Assembly: GCA_964019335.1 (NCBI GenBank)
Contig: OZ025691.1
Coordinates: 62,001-126,000, forward strand
From: Diplonema japonicum
Lineage: Eukaryota; Euglenozoa; Diplonemea; Diplonemida; Diplonemidae
DNA length: 64,000 nt
Reading direction: 5' to 3'
Both the position numbers and the translations under genes were made by a program. Under the pieces are notes generated by a model, which was not told where the DNA came from, made no database searches, and was given only the letters and a program-made list of their open reading frames with translations. This document shows positions 29,602 to 40,577 of this stretch, piece after piece (the stretch's first letter is position 1; each line of letters opens with the position of its first letter).

Positions 29602-31568
29602 GCTTTTTTTTTTCTTTTTCTTTTTTTTTTGTAATATCTTCTCTCCCCCCCCCCCCCCCCCTCCCCTTTCCCGTACTTATATTTTTATTGTTATTCTGTA
29701 GATCGTAAAGTTCTCCCCCCCCCTTTTTTTCTCTTTGCTCCCCCCCCCTTTTTTTAAAGAATTCTGAAGGAGTACAAAAGGGAGGGGGGACAAGGCAAAA
29801 CAACATTGTGTATTTTTTTTCTCTCTTTCTTTTGTTCTTGTTACAATGTCGGTGCTAAGAAGTAAGAACTATTTATTGGGACACCACGGACCACGGCTAT
29901 AAGGCAGCCCTCCTCGCAGACTACAGGAGAGGGGTTTTCTTTTTTTTGGGGGGGGGGAGAAAGAGAAGGGAAATAAAGTATTTCTTGTGATAGCTCTCTC
30001 TCCCAGGGGGGTGGAAGAAAAAAAAAAAGAAGAAGAAGAAGAAGAAGAACCCCATTCTCGTTTTAACAAACTTGAGCCCAATAAAAAAAAAAAAAAAAAA
30101 AAAATGGGCGAGGAGGGGAAAGGGGTGAAAATACAAAATTAAATAATAAGAAACCAAATCCGTTGCTTTTTTTTTTTTTTTTTCTTTTCTTTTTTTTTTT
30201 CGGGTTTTTTAGGGTGGTCCTCAAGTGGGATTTGCCCTTAAACATCGCCTTTTTCTCTCCTGTTCTCTCTGTCTGTCTCCCCCATTATTCTGTGGTGTAG
30301 TCGGAAGCTCAGGTGCTGCAGGGTGAAGCACAACGAAGGAACCTTCATTTCTTATTTCCTTGTGAAGAACCAAAGCAAGCCCTCATTAGCAGGGGCTCAC
30401 CAGTCTTCGCACTTTTTTTCTTCTTCTTTCTTTGAGCCATTGCTTACATTTTTCTTCAATGCAGATGCCAAGCAAAGAAACTTCTTTTTAAAAAAAATTC
30501 TTTTTTTTTTCTTTTTTTTTTTCTTCTCCGGTAAGTCGTTTGCTAACACTTTCTTTCAGTGGTTTTTTTTTTTTTTTCTCGTCACCTAATCCCCCCCCCC
30601 CCCCCCCCCTGTTCTGAAAAAAATAAAGGTCTTGCCTGTACCCTTCCCCTTCCCGTATTAGAAAAAAAAAAAAAAAAAAGAAGGAAAAGGAACCCTGCAC
30701 GGGCTGTTCCCTCCAAATTTTGTAAACACATTTTCCTTTTGTTAAAACTTTCTCATTTATTTTTGTGTACCTCGTACTATGAAGAGGCTGGAAGAAGAAG
30801 AAAACAAAAGATGGCAAATCATATCTTCTCGTAGCAAGGTAACTTTTTTTTGGGGGGGGAGGGGGCACCTAGTTTTTCTTCTTTTGCACAACCGCCTGGA
30901 ACTTGCTGCACATTTGGCACTTCTGAGTGCAAAAGTTCCAACAAAAAAAAAAAAAAAAAAAAAAAAAGAAAAAGAAAACGGGTACGGGGCTTTTCTTTCT
31001 TCGAAAGGAATTGCAGGGGTGCAAGGTGTACTTTTTTTTTTCTTGAGAAATTAGGTTACTTAAGGATCCCACCAACTTTTTATTTTCTTTTTTTTTTAAA
31101 TACCCTTGGCCATCGTTCGAAATCTTGTGTTAACGACACCTTATTATGCCATCTCACAACTAAAAAAGAAAAGAAAAAGAAGAATTTAAAATAAAATAAA
31201 AAAAAGGGAAGTTTTGCAGTATTTCCATTTCTTTTTTTTTTTCTTTGGTTTGTACGTGCTCCCTCCCTGTGCCTTTAGAAAGGGGAAGGGAGAACCGAAG
31301 GATAAAAAGAAGAATTAACATTTAAAAAAAGAATTTTGAAGGGGGGGGAAAAAGATTTGAAAAGACGCACACATACAGGATGAGTCTCCCCCCTTACTTT
31401 TTTGTGCCTTTCACTTCTTCCCCCCCCCCCCCCCCCGTTCCCTTATGCTTTCTCTTCGGCACCATTGATTCCAATTGTATCTCTTGCCTCCGGGTAGTCT
31501 CAGTTGTTCCCTCCCACCCCCCTCACTCCCCTTATTGTTTATTAAAGAGAGACCTCATCTCACTTTCC

Positions 31569-31599
<31 letters not shown>

Positions 31600-32152
31600 A
31601 TGCGAACACATTGCCAACTCAACAACTCGCCAGTTGGTTTCACGCCCAAACTGCTGAATAGATACCACGACGGGCCTAAGGCACTACCACGACAGAAGGG
31701 ATCAAACACTAGATGAGTTGACTGTCGTTAAGCGATCCTGTCACATACTGCAGGTTCCCTTCAAAGACACCTTTTTTTTTTTTTCCCCTCTAGAAACGAG
31801 TATATGGTCGAGTGCTGCTTAAACGCAGTCTTGAGTCGTCTTTTCGCCTCTAAAATTATTTTGGTCAAAAGGAGATGCAGCATCCTGTTTAGTAGAAAGA
31901 AAGGCTTTTTTTTTTTTTTTTTTTTTTTTTTTTCCCGTGGCTGAGGCAATTAGAACAAAGAACACAGCACCATAATCTGGTGACTCGTGTTCGTGAAGTG
32001 CCAATTGCGACTTTGAGCGTGTTTGGAGACCCAAGGGGGGGGAAAAAAAACTTCTTTTTTTTGTTTCTGACAGGTACCAAACTTTTTTCTTTTTATATTT
32101 CATTTACACAGAAAAGAAAAAAAAGAAAAGAGGGGAATAATATAAAAAAAAA
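29602..32152. other. Intergenic region (2.5 kb) of homopolymers, no firm gene
   Basis: Dominated by A, T, C and G runs. One short open stretch starting at ATG 30779 (MKRLEEEENKRWQIISSRSK) ends at a possible donor GTAACT (30839), but it has no AG acceptor just upstream and no convincing following exon. The 31600-31760 stretch is more complex (TACCACGAC occurs twice) but matches nothing I know. ATTTACACAG at 32111 is the acceptor for the next gene. Confidence 0.35.
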
Positions 32153-33444
32153 ATGGAAGGATACACCAAAGTGCGACAAATCGGCAAGGGAAACATGGGT
32201 GTGTGCCATCTGGCGAAAGGGCCCGGTGGTGAGCTGGCGGTCTTGAAACAAGTAAACCTCTCCAAGATGGGGAGGAAGGAGAAGACACAAGCGGTCGGCG
32301 AGGCAAAACTTCTAAAATCCGTCAACCACCCGAACATCGTCAGGTTCCTCAACAGCTGCACGACAAAAAACGACAATCTTCTCATCGCCATGGAGTACGT
32401 CACCAAGGGCGACCTATGTCAGAAAATCGAAAAATCCAAAGGCAGGGGTCTATGGAAAGAAGGACAAGTACTTGACTGGTTCATACAAATAGCTCTCGCT
32501 GTCCAGTACACCGGAAAGAAACACATTCTTCACAGAGATTTAAAAACCCAAAACATCCTCATCACGGAGGACAATGTTCTAAAACTCGCGGATTTCGGAA
32601 TTTCCCGATCGCTGGTAAACACATGGGACCAAGCGCACACGTTTGTCGGCACCCCTTACTACCTGGCTCCTGAACTAGTCCTGCAAAGGCCCTACAACAT
32701 CCAGGTAGACGCTTGGGCCCTTGGTGTCGTCCTGTGCGAGATGCTGACATTATCCCACCCTTTCACTGGGTACGACATGAAATCCCTCACCTCTAACATT
32801 GTAAAGGGAGTCTACACCAAACCTTCTACCCAGTACTCCGCAGAAATAAGAGACCTTGTAACAGGGCTCCTTCAAAAGGACCCTGCGAAACGTACAACTG
32901 TGAAAGCTGCCCTGAACACCGCCATTGTCCAACGCCGCTTAAAGAAATGGCTCACCGAGGACAAGGTCGTTCCGAAGAGCTATGTCTGCCAGCTGATCAG
33001 GGAAGGGTGTCTTGATGGCTTGATCCCTAGTTCGCTTATCACCGGTTATAAGCTGGAGGATGAAAGCGGTGTCAAGGTGCCCCACCCGCCTGGTAAATCT
33101 ACTGACGCTGTTCTTCAGGATTTGGAGAGGCAGAGGAAGGATGAAAAGGCAAAGATTAGAGCTGAGTTTTCCAGTATTGAGGCAGGGAACTTAAAGATTC
33201 ATGATCCCTCTCCTAAGTCGCACCAGGAGAGGGGGAAGAAAGACTTGCCTCCTATTTCGGGTGGTGGTGCTGGTGCTGGTGCTGGTGGGGCGTACCCGGG
33301 ACACTGTCCCCCTGCTCACCCACGCGAGCTTCTTGCGGAGAAGCGCCGTCTCCTCGCACTGCTTGAACAGCAACAGATGCAGCAGCAACAGAAGCAGCGC
33401 CACCCTGTTGCTGGGGCACGGCGGTTCAGGAATTTGAATTACTA

Positions 33445-33445
<1 letters not shown>
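32153..33445 (+). CDS. NEK-family protein kinase
   Basis: 430 residues, single exon. The kinase domain spans residues 4-265: glycine loop IGKGNMGVC, catalytic Lys in LAVLKQV, HILHRDLKTQNIL (HRD loop with the NEK-typical KTQN), LADFGIS (metal-binding DFG), activation segment ending VGTPYYLAPEL, and DAWALGVVLCEM. All catalytic residues are present, so it should be active. NEKs act at centrioles, basal bodies and flagella. The tail has a basic helix, a Gly/Ala repeat and a Gln-rich helix (EQQQMQQQQKQR), with no DUF or PH domain. The leader after AG 32111 is 41 nt and A-rich. Confidence 0.92.
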
Positions 33446-33489
<44 letters not shown>

Positions 33490-33583
33490 ACACATTTTGG
33501 GACTGCTGTCTTTTTTTTTTTTTTTTTTTTTTTTGCCCCTTCCACGCTTTGTTTTCACTACTCGTCTCAATAAAATATGAACG

Positions 33584-33618
<35 letters not shown>

Positions 33619-33734
33619 ACCTCAGCCCCTCTGTGTGTCGGGGCAGAAAAAAAGGTTCATGGAATATAAATAAAAGAGGAGAAGGGAAAAAAAAATAGAG
33701 AACTTTTTTATTGTTATTATTATTTTTTGTTTTT
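33446..33734. other. 3' spacer of the NEK gene
   Basis: Runs of about 35 T (33449-33485), 24 T and then about 33 A; no gene recognised. It leads into the repeat-rich segment. Confidence 0.4.
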
Positions 33735-34155
33735 TTATTCCACTCATCAGTCATTTTCTTCACTCACTAGGGGCCTCATAATTTAACGCGAAACGTTCCA
33801 TAATTTAACTAGTGAAAATATGGGTCTTGTCGTGGGGAAAAAATGTACCCAACCTTAAAAAACTTGCAAACTTGCCATCTGAGACCATTCCGGCCACGGC
33901 GAAATAGCTACCCTGTATTACCTTAGGAAAATCCATTAAAATGCTGACCTGCGTGAAAAAAAACAGCAGTGAAAGCAGAAAAGTGAGTGACTCAAATGGC
34001 GAAGAGTGAAATAAAACGACTTACTTGCCGCCAAATGAGCCATTATTTAACAATCGTTACCGTTTTTTTTTTTTTTTTTTTTTTTTTTTCTTGCAAAGAT
34101 TTCGGGAACCCGAGTTAAATAATGACTCATAATTTGTTGGCAATAAATAGCTATT
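33735..34155 (+). mobile_element. MITE-like repeat R1, copy 1
   Basis: About 415 bp that recurs, inverted and shorter, at 36398-36705. Within this copy, imperfect inverted repeats of about 34 bp face each other: TTTTATTCCACTCATCAGTC at about 33735 against the reverse complement of GTGAGTGACTCAAATGGCG...ATAAAA ending near 34019. A second pair, AATGAGCCATTATTTAAC and GTTAAATAATGACTCATA, flanks a T-run at about 34060-34090. There is no coding potential. Terminal inverted repeats without a transposase suggest a non-autonomous DNA element. Confidence 0.6.
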
Positions 34156-34385
34156 TTTTTTTTTTATTATTATTTTTTCTTCCCTCTCCTCTAGTCCCTG
34201 CTTGATTTCCCACTTTCAGTTAGGAAAACCCAAGCCCCCTATTGTAGGGAAGGGACAGGATCAAAGATATGGGATGAAGACAAGTGGCTAACAAGAAAAT
34301 AAAAGGGGAAAGAAAAAAAAAAAAGAAGAGAAAAAATTCTCTTTTTTTTTCTTCTTTTAATTTCTTACTGTCTTCTTTCACCTTC

Positions 34386-34432
<47 letters not shown>

Positions 34433-34634
34433 CATATTTTTCTTTCCGAAAATGGCGCATTCTTCTTCTTCTTTTTTTTATGGAGGAGTGGTCAAAACAC
34501 CTGGCATTTTTAGCTGGAAAAAAAAAAGAAGAAAAAAAAAGAAAAAAAAAAGAAGAACGCGCAAGATTTTATTTAAAAGTAAACCTAGTGGGATGCTGTC
34601 CCTTTTTCTTTTTCTTTTCCCTTTTTTTTTTTAA

Positions 34635-34949
34635 GGTGGGGATAACATGGAAATATAAGAAGTACATCAGATGTGTTGTTCGCTGTTGACCTCCTCGTCG
34701 GTCATCACCGGTAGCGCCCGAGTGGAAGAACGTAACGCAGATGCTCAGGGTGACGAACAGGCAGCAAACTGCACGAGCGCAGAATCTTGGTTACCTGGGG
34801 CTAGGGTTGAGCACACCGCATGCATTAAGGACACGACGCGGAACGCAGAAGAAGCTACTGCTCGGCCGAGGAGCGCCCCCTGTAATCAAGTAGGTAGTTC
34901 GTGCTTCGTTGCACGCTTAACGCCACCTAGTGTTGCAATTAAAGCCCCA
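34635..34949 (+). mobile_element. Interspersed repeat R2, copy 1 (no spliced leader)
   Basis: 315 bp from GGTGGGGATAACATGG to CAATTAAAGCCCCAT, nearly identical to 37150-37471 in the same orientation. One short region differs (near 34797, CTGGGG in place of a longer GC-rich segment). The reading frames of the two copies differ after that indel, so the repeat is probably non-coding. This copy starts after a T-run and lacks the SL found on copy 2, as expected for a 5'-truncated or unspliced retroposon. Confidence 0.75.
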
Positions 34950-35326
34950 TTTTTTTTTTTCTTTTACAGTTCTAGTTGATAATTTCCTTTTTATTTTATT
35001 TTTCTTACTGCTTTTTTTTTTTTTTTTTTTTTTTTTTCTGCCTATTTTTTTTCTTTTTTTTTTATAAATTTAAACAAACCTTCTCTTCCCTCCCTACACA
35101 CCCCCCCCCCCCCCCATCACTCCCTTCCCCTCGCTCCTCCCATTCTCCCTCTCTCTCTTCAGTTCAATGCTCTTTTTTTATTGACTGTGTTTTTGACTTC
35201 TATCCTTTGTGGGTTTCCCCCCCCCCCCCTCCCCCTTTTTTCTTGTCCTTTCCCCCCCCCTTTTTCTTTTGGATTTGAACAATAATTTAAAAAAAAAAAA
35301 AAAAAAAAAACCGCAACAGGGAAAAG

Positions 35327-35589
35327 ATGGAGGCAATCCAAGCACCACAGGTCCCAGTCAAATCAAAGAGAAGACGAGCTCCTGCAATGTCCCTTACATC
35401 GCTGCACCTTGAAGGGGACCTGCCACCGTTTTTCACATTCGTGGTAGAGATGAAACTAGCAGCGTGCGGGGAATTCGATCCTGACAAAATAGGCGAACAA
35501 CTGGTCAACTTGTCCAAGCGGCAGGTGGGGGGGGTCATTTCGCTGACGGAAAAGTGCGTGCAAGCAGAAATATTCGAACAGAGGTTTTT

Positions 35590-35629
<40 letters not shown>

Positions 35630-35953
35630 CACAGCTCGATCAAGCTCCTGCACCTTCCTACAGAAGACCTGACACCCCCCTCTCTTAACGATCTGATCAG
35701 AGGCGTAAATTTTATAAAAGAGGTCAACGATACCTCTAAAGCTGTTGTCGTGCACTGCGCCAAGGGCATCGGGAGGACCGGCACCATGCTGGGGGCGTAC
35801 TTTATCGTGCAAGACCGAATGCCTGCCTTCAAAGCAATCGAATGTGTTAGAGAGAGACGGCCTGGTTCCATTCACAAAAAGGCACAAGAAGCGATGCTGT
35901 ACGAGCTGGAAGCAGAAGTTCTTGGTCAGAGTTCAAAACCAGCTGAATTCTGA
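35327..35953 (+). CDS. Dual-specificity protein phosphatase, DUSP23/VHZ-like
   Basis: Exons 35327-35583 and 35635-35953; the 51-nt intron is GTTTTTC, then an A-run ending CTCCACAG. 191 residues. The signature VVHCAKGIGRTGTMLGAYF carries the catalytic Cys and Arg of H-C-x5-R, and LPTEDLTPPSLNDL supplies the general-acid loop Asp; both are intact. RRPGSIHKKAQEAML follows as in DUSP23. These small atypical phosphatases dephosphorylate Tyr/Thr residues in the cytosol. Keeping the intron would insert about 16 residues of mostly Lys between the N-terminal strands and the WPD-like loop. The gene is an island between two pairs of repeats (R1 and R2 on both sides). Acceptor AG at 35319, 7 nt before the ATG. 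Confidence 0.9.
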
Positions 35954-36044
35954 TTTTTTTTTTCTTTCTCTTTCTTTTTTTTAGATTTTGAGAGATCCCC
36001 TCCCCCTCGCTTGCACTGAAGGTCTCGGCAAGTTAGGAGGTCAC

Positions 36045-36085
<41 letters not shown>

Positions 36086-36397
36086 TTTTTTTGTGCGAAG
36101 AAGAAAAGAAAGAAAAAAGGAGGGGGAGGGAGAACGAAAAAAAGAAAAAAAAGAAAAAAAAAAGGAAAGTATAGTTGTAAATATTTGCTGTTTTTGCTGT
36201 AAAACGAAAGATTTTTTTTTTTTTTTTTTTCGTCATAAGAAAAGAAAAAAAGAAGGAAAAAAAGTTTTTCGTCTTTTTCTTCCCCCCCCCTTTTTTTGAG
36301 AAGCAAACTAAGAAAGTCTCCTGAGGGCATATCTGCCAAAAGGCCAAAGGCCGTACTCATGCTGCATGGATAAAAAAAAAATGGAAAAAAGAAAAAA

Positions 36398-36705
36398 AAA
36401 TAACTATTTGTTGCCAACAAATTATGAGTCATTGTATTTGAGTCACTCACTCTTCACAGCTTTCACACTGCTGTTTTTTTCACGCAGGTCAGCTTTTTTG
36501 TGGATCTTCCCAAGGTAATACAGGGTAGCTATTTCGCCGTGGTATTTTAAGGGGAAGTAAGGCACTTATTCCCACTTTTAAGGGCCGGAATGGCCTCAGA
36601 TGGCCAAAATACCCCATCCCCCAAAAAAAAAACTTTTCAAGGGGTTAGATACCGCGCTAAATAATGAGGCCCCTAGTGAGTGAAGAAAATGACGAAGAGT
36701 GAAAT
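36398..36705 (-). mobile_element. MITE-like repeat R1, copy 2 (inverted, internally deleted)
   Basis: The reverse complement aligns with 33741-34155: TCATTTTCTTCACTCACTAG, GGGCCTCAT, CGGCGAAATAGCTACCCTG, CTGACCTGCGTGAAAAAAA and GACTCATAATTTGTTGGCAA occur in the same order. It lacks about 120 bp that in copy 1 lies between GTGACTCAAAT and ATGACTCAT. Confidence 0.65.
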
Positions 36706-36876
36706 AAAAAAAGAAAAACCAACAGTCTGCTGACATCGAGGTGGGGGCCCGCAACCTGTGCCGTGGCTTTAAAAAGTTATGAGAAGCAATGAGGCGCCCT
36801 TCCCAGTGGCGATCTGAGCTTCAGCACGAGCTGTGGTGAGGAAGCAAGAGGAAAGGGTGTTTTTTTTCTTTCTTTT

Positions 36877-36909
<33 letters not shown>

Positions 36910-37108
36910 CCCCTTTACAGTACCTTTTTTTTTCCCAGGGGGGGGAGAAAAAAAAACACCCTCCACCCGGGTGGCAATGGAAGGCTTTTCTCGTGTTTTT
37001 TTTTTCCCCCCTGTGCTTTTTTCTTGTAATGAACAAAAAAAAAAAAAAAAAAGAAAGAAAAAAAAAGTAGTAACCGTTATGCAAAGAATAACACTATTCT
37101 TTTTTTTT

Positions 37109-37146
37109 ACCAACGATTCTAAAGCTACAGTTTCTGTACTTTATTG
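37109..37146 (+). other. Spliced-leader relic
   Basis: 38 nt ending CAGTTTCTGTACTTTATTG, identical to the minus-strand sequence at 2557-2594. The 19-nt end matches Leishmania SL exactly and Trypanosoma SL with one change. The donor GT expected in an SL RNA gene is absent (next bases GGTGG). Confidence 0.8.
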
Positions 37147-37471
37147 GGTGGTGGGGATAACATGGAAATATAAGAAGTACATCAGATGTGTTGTTCGCTG
37201 TTGACCTCCTCGTCGGTCATCACCGGTAGCGCCCGAGTGGAAGAACGTAACGCAGATGCTCAGGGTGACGAACAGGCAGCAAACTGCACGAGCGCAGAAT
37301 CTTGGTTACCCGGGACGCCCCGGCTAGGGTTGAGCACACCGCATGCATTAAGGACACGACGCGGAACGCAGAAGAAGCTACTGCTCGGCCGAGGAGCGCC
37401 CCCTGTAATCAAGTAGGTAGTTCGTGCTTCGTTGCACGCTTAACGCCACCTAGTGTTGCAATTAAAGCCCC
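37109..37471 (+). mobile_element. Interspersed repeat R2, copy 2, carrying a spliced leader at its 5' end
   Basis: Bases 37109-37146 are the same 38-nt SL-like sequence found at the 5' end of LINE copy A, followed directly by the R2 body (37150-37471). The leader is joined to GGTGGTGGGG, not to a GT donor, so this is not an SL RNA gene; it looks like a reverse-transcribed, trans-spliced RNA. Whether R2 is a non-autonomous retroposon or a processed pseudogene of a host transcript is undecided. It ends at a T-run, not an A-tail. Confidence 0.75.
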
Positions 37472-39109
37472 ATTTTTTTTTTTTCTTTTTTGCGAAAATT
37501 GGGGGGGGTTTTTTTTCTCCTTTTTTTTTTAAAAAGCGTGCAGTGTGATCCTTTGAGACCAAACCCTCTTCAGCCTTGCACATCACAAGATCAGGAAGAT
37601 GGGGGGGATGGCACGCTGCACGCTAAAGTCTCGCAAATTCTATCGAAGTACTTGCTACTTAAACTTTCTCTCAGGAAAAAAAAAGGGGGGGGAGAGGGTA
37701 AAAAGAACCCCCTTCCCCCTTACCCCTCTCCCCCCTTAGCATTTACACATTTGCACATCCATGCCATGCCACCCGTTTTTGAGGGAAAGGGAAATAAGAA
37801 CCCCCTCCCCCCAAAGAAAAGGTACACCGTCTCTTTTTTTTTTTTTTTTTTTTCTCTCTCCTTTTCATGTTCCCTTCTTCCCCCTCTCTGTGCATTGAGA
37901 AGGGGGAGGCAGGTGAAATCATACGGAGAGGGGGGAGAAAAAATACAAAACACCCCCCCCCTTTTTTCTATTTATTGCCAACAGAATTTACTCGCCATAC
38001 CTTAGAACCGATAAAAAGGAGAGATGAAGAGATTTCCACTATTTTATATATCCGCGATTGAGGGGAGGGGGACTTCACTTTTTTTTTAGGTGGAGAGACA
38101 AGAATGGGTGACACTTTTATGCTGCTGGAACAAATACCCATCTTGTTCAACTATTCCCACTTGCACTTTTTTTTTTTTTTTTTTTTTTTTTTCTTTTTTT
38201 TTTTTCCTGCCACATGTCTGTGAGAGTTATTTGGTAAGGTCAATTGCTTCCTTTATTCAAGCAGCGCTTTACCGTCCCTCAAGCGGACTTTATATGTGGC
38301 CTGGAAAAAACTTTTTTATTGTCCCCCCATATTTCCACTTTTTTTTTTTTTCGTGATACCAAAAAAACGGAAAATTTATGGGAAACTTCTCAGTTGGTGA
38401 CTAAGCGCAAATCAAGCTCAAAAAAAAAAAAGAGAAAAAAAATGAAGACCGAGCATCAAAAAAAGGGGGAGGGGAGAGACACGCTGGACACTTGACTAAC
38501 TTAAAAAAAAAAGAAAATTTTTCTTTTTGTTTCGCCACACGTGGGCCCTGAAAGTTGAGATGACAGCACCTTTTCTGTCTTTGAGATGTTAAAAGCGGGG
38601 TTTTTTTTCTTTTTTTTTTTTCTTCTTTTTTTTCTTCCTTCCAATATTGCAAAAAAAAAAAAGAAAGAAAAACTAGTTTGGCGCTTCATTTGTTTGTGCG
38701 CACGAGCGGGATTTTACCTAATAAAGTAGCTCATTACGCTGTCACCAACTAGTTTTAGTTTCGGCAATATTTTTTATTTGCCAAAACAAATACTGCGCTC
38801 AGATATCAGATAGGCCGCAAGAAGAAAACAGAAAAAGAAAAAAAGGAAAAAAGAAAAAAAAGGGGGAGAAACCCCCCCCCCCCCCCCCCCCCCCGGCTGT
38901 CTAGAGTGCCTCCGTGTCGGATTCTGTGGCTTATGCGCTCGGTGTGGAATGCCGTAACCATGGGGGCAAAATTGAAAGGAGAAAAAAATAAAAATGGGGA
39001 GGGGAACTAACAAAAGATTTTTTTTTTTTTTTTCCCCTCTCACAATTCATGCAAAAAAAAGAAGAAAAATAATAATTAAAATAATAACCTTACAACATTG
39101 CCTCCCTCT

Positions 39110-39151
<42 letters not shown>

Positions 39152-40577
39152 TCTTTTGTATTCAAAGGAGAAAGAAAGGAAAAACGAGAAAAAGAAGAAA
39201 AGTAACAAAAGAACAGGAAAAACAAAAAAAAAATACCCCCTCTCCACCAACTACAGGACATAGTTAACAAGAAAAAAAGGGGGGGAAACTCCAATCCCAA
39301 CTGTTGCGTGTCCTCTCCCCCACCTTCTCGGGGTAGGGATGGGTCGGTGTGCCTGATAATTTGGTCCAGAATTTGCTATTTGATCTGCAAAATATTTTTT
39401 TTCCCCCTCTCCCCCCCTTTTTTAGACCTTCAGACAATGTGAAATGAAGCAAAACTGAAGGGGAAAATAAAAAGGAAGAAAATCACAGGATGCGAGGGTT
39501 TCAAGTTTTCCTCTAAGAGAAAAAAAAAAAAAAAAAAAAAAGAGGGAAAAAAAAGGGGGTAAAAAAAGATTTCCTTTCCTTCCTTTTCCATTTACACTAA
39601 CCTTAAGTTTAATGCCCCCCTGTCAAAGTTTGAGATGTGTACCACAAGTTGGATGGGGGGGGGGGGGGGGGGGGAGCAGACAAATCCGGGTCTCAGATTT
39701 TAACTGTAACTACGCAGCCCAGAAGATATGATGGTCGATAACTAAAAAAGGCATTTGGGTTGCATTCGTTCTCAGGGGGCTTTTTTTTTTGTAAAGGAAC
39801 CCCGAAAAGTATACTTGGATTTTCTTTTTTTTTTTCTTCTTTTTTTTTCTTTTTTTTTCGTTCTTTCCCTTCCTTTTATTGCGCAACATCCCCCTCCCCC
39901 CTCCCCGCCCTCATTACCCAGTACGAACTTACAGCAAAAAAAAAAAAGAATAAAAAGACGGGTAAAAGCAAAACCGAGGGAAGGCTCTGCATCCAAATCC
40001 CCCCCTCCAAAAAAAAGGAGTTTGTTCCTGACCGGGAGAAACAAAAGCAGCAGCATCAAAAAAAAAAAAAAAAAGAGAGAGAGAGAGAGGGAGGGAGGGA
40101 GGGGAAGAAAAAATACCCCCATTGGCAAAAGTAAACAATAGGTCATCGCGATTTCTTTTTTTTTTTCTTTTCCTTCTTTCGGTGTGCTTATTCTGTCTTT
40201 ATTTGTTAGTTTTCGGCGCTAAGAAAAAAAAGGGGGGGGGGGGGTGAACTATTAGTTAGCCACGCAGTTTGCACAGAAAACCCCCCCGATGACAGCAAAA
40301 CAGGGGGGGGGGGGGGGGTCATAATAGTTTCTCTTTTCTTTATTTTCGTCCCCCCCCCACCTTTCCCTTGCCCCAGTATATTTCTCTTCTTTTTTTTTTC
40401 TTTACTGTATTTTTTATATTCCTTTCTTTTCTTTTTTTTTTTTTCCCCCACTTGTCTGTCCTTTCTCCCCCCCCCCCCCCCTTTTTCCCCTCTTCCCACC
40501 CTGCCTTCATTTCTTTCAGACGAGGAAAGAAACAAGGGAAACAAAAAAAAAAAGAGGAGGGAGAAGGGGAGAGAAAG
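37472..40577. other. Intergenic region (3.1 kb), homopolymers; a possible tiny gene near 38104
   Basis: Long T, A, C and G runs (for example T-runs at 38168-38205 and 39112-39150, C-run at 38872-38895, G-run near 39655-39675). At 38089 a T-run ends in AG and an ATG follows 14 nt later (38104, MGDTFMLLEQIPILF); about 150 bp on, after CAAG at about 38262, a stretch reads QRFTVPQADFICGLEK. These could be exons of one small gene, but I cannot join them convincingly. TTCTTTCAG at 40519 is the acceptor for the next gene. Confidence 0.35.

Noticed and set aside
34671-34979. Protein-coding gene in repeat R2 (about 100 codons)
   Set aside because: The second copy is frameshifted in the middle by an indel, and the reading ends in a T-run; no selection on the frame is visible.
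37109-37250. Functional spliced-leader RNA gene at 37109
   Set aside because: The 38-nt leader is followed by GGTGG rather than a GT donor, no Sm site was recognised, and the downstream sequence is repeat R2, which also exists without the leader.
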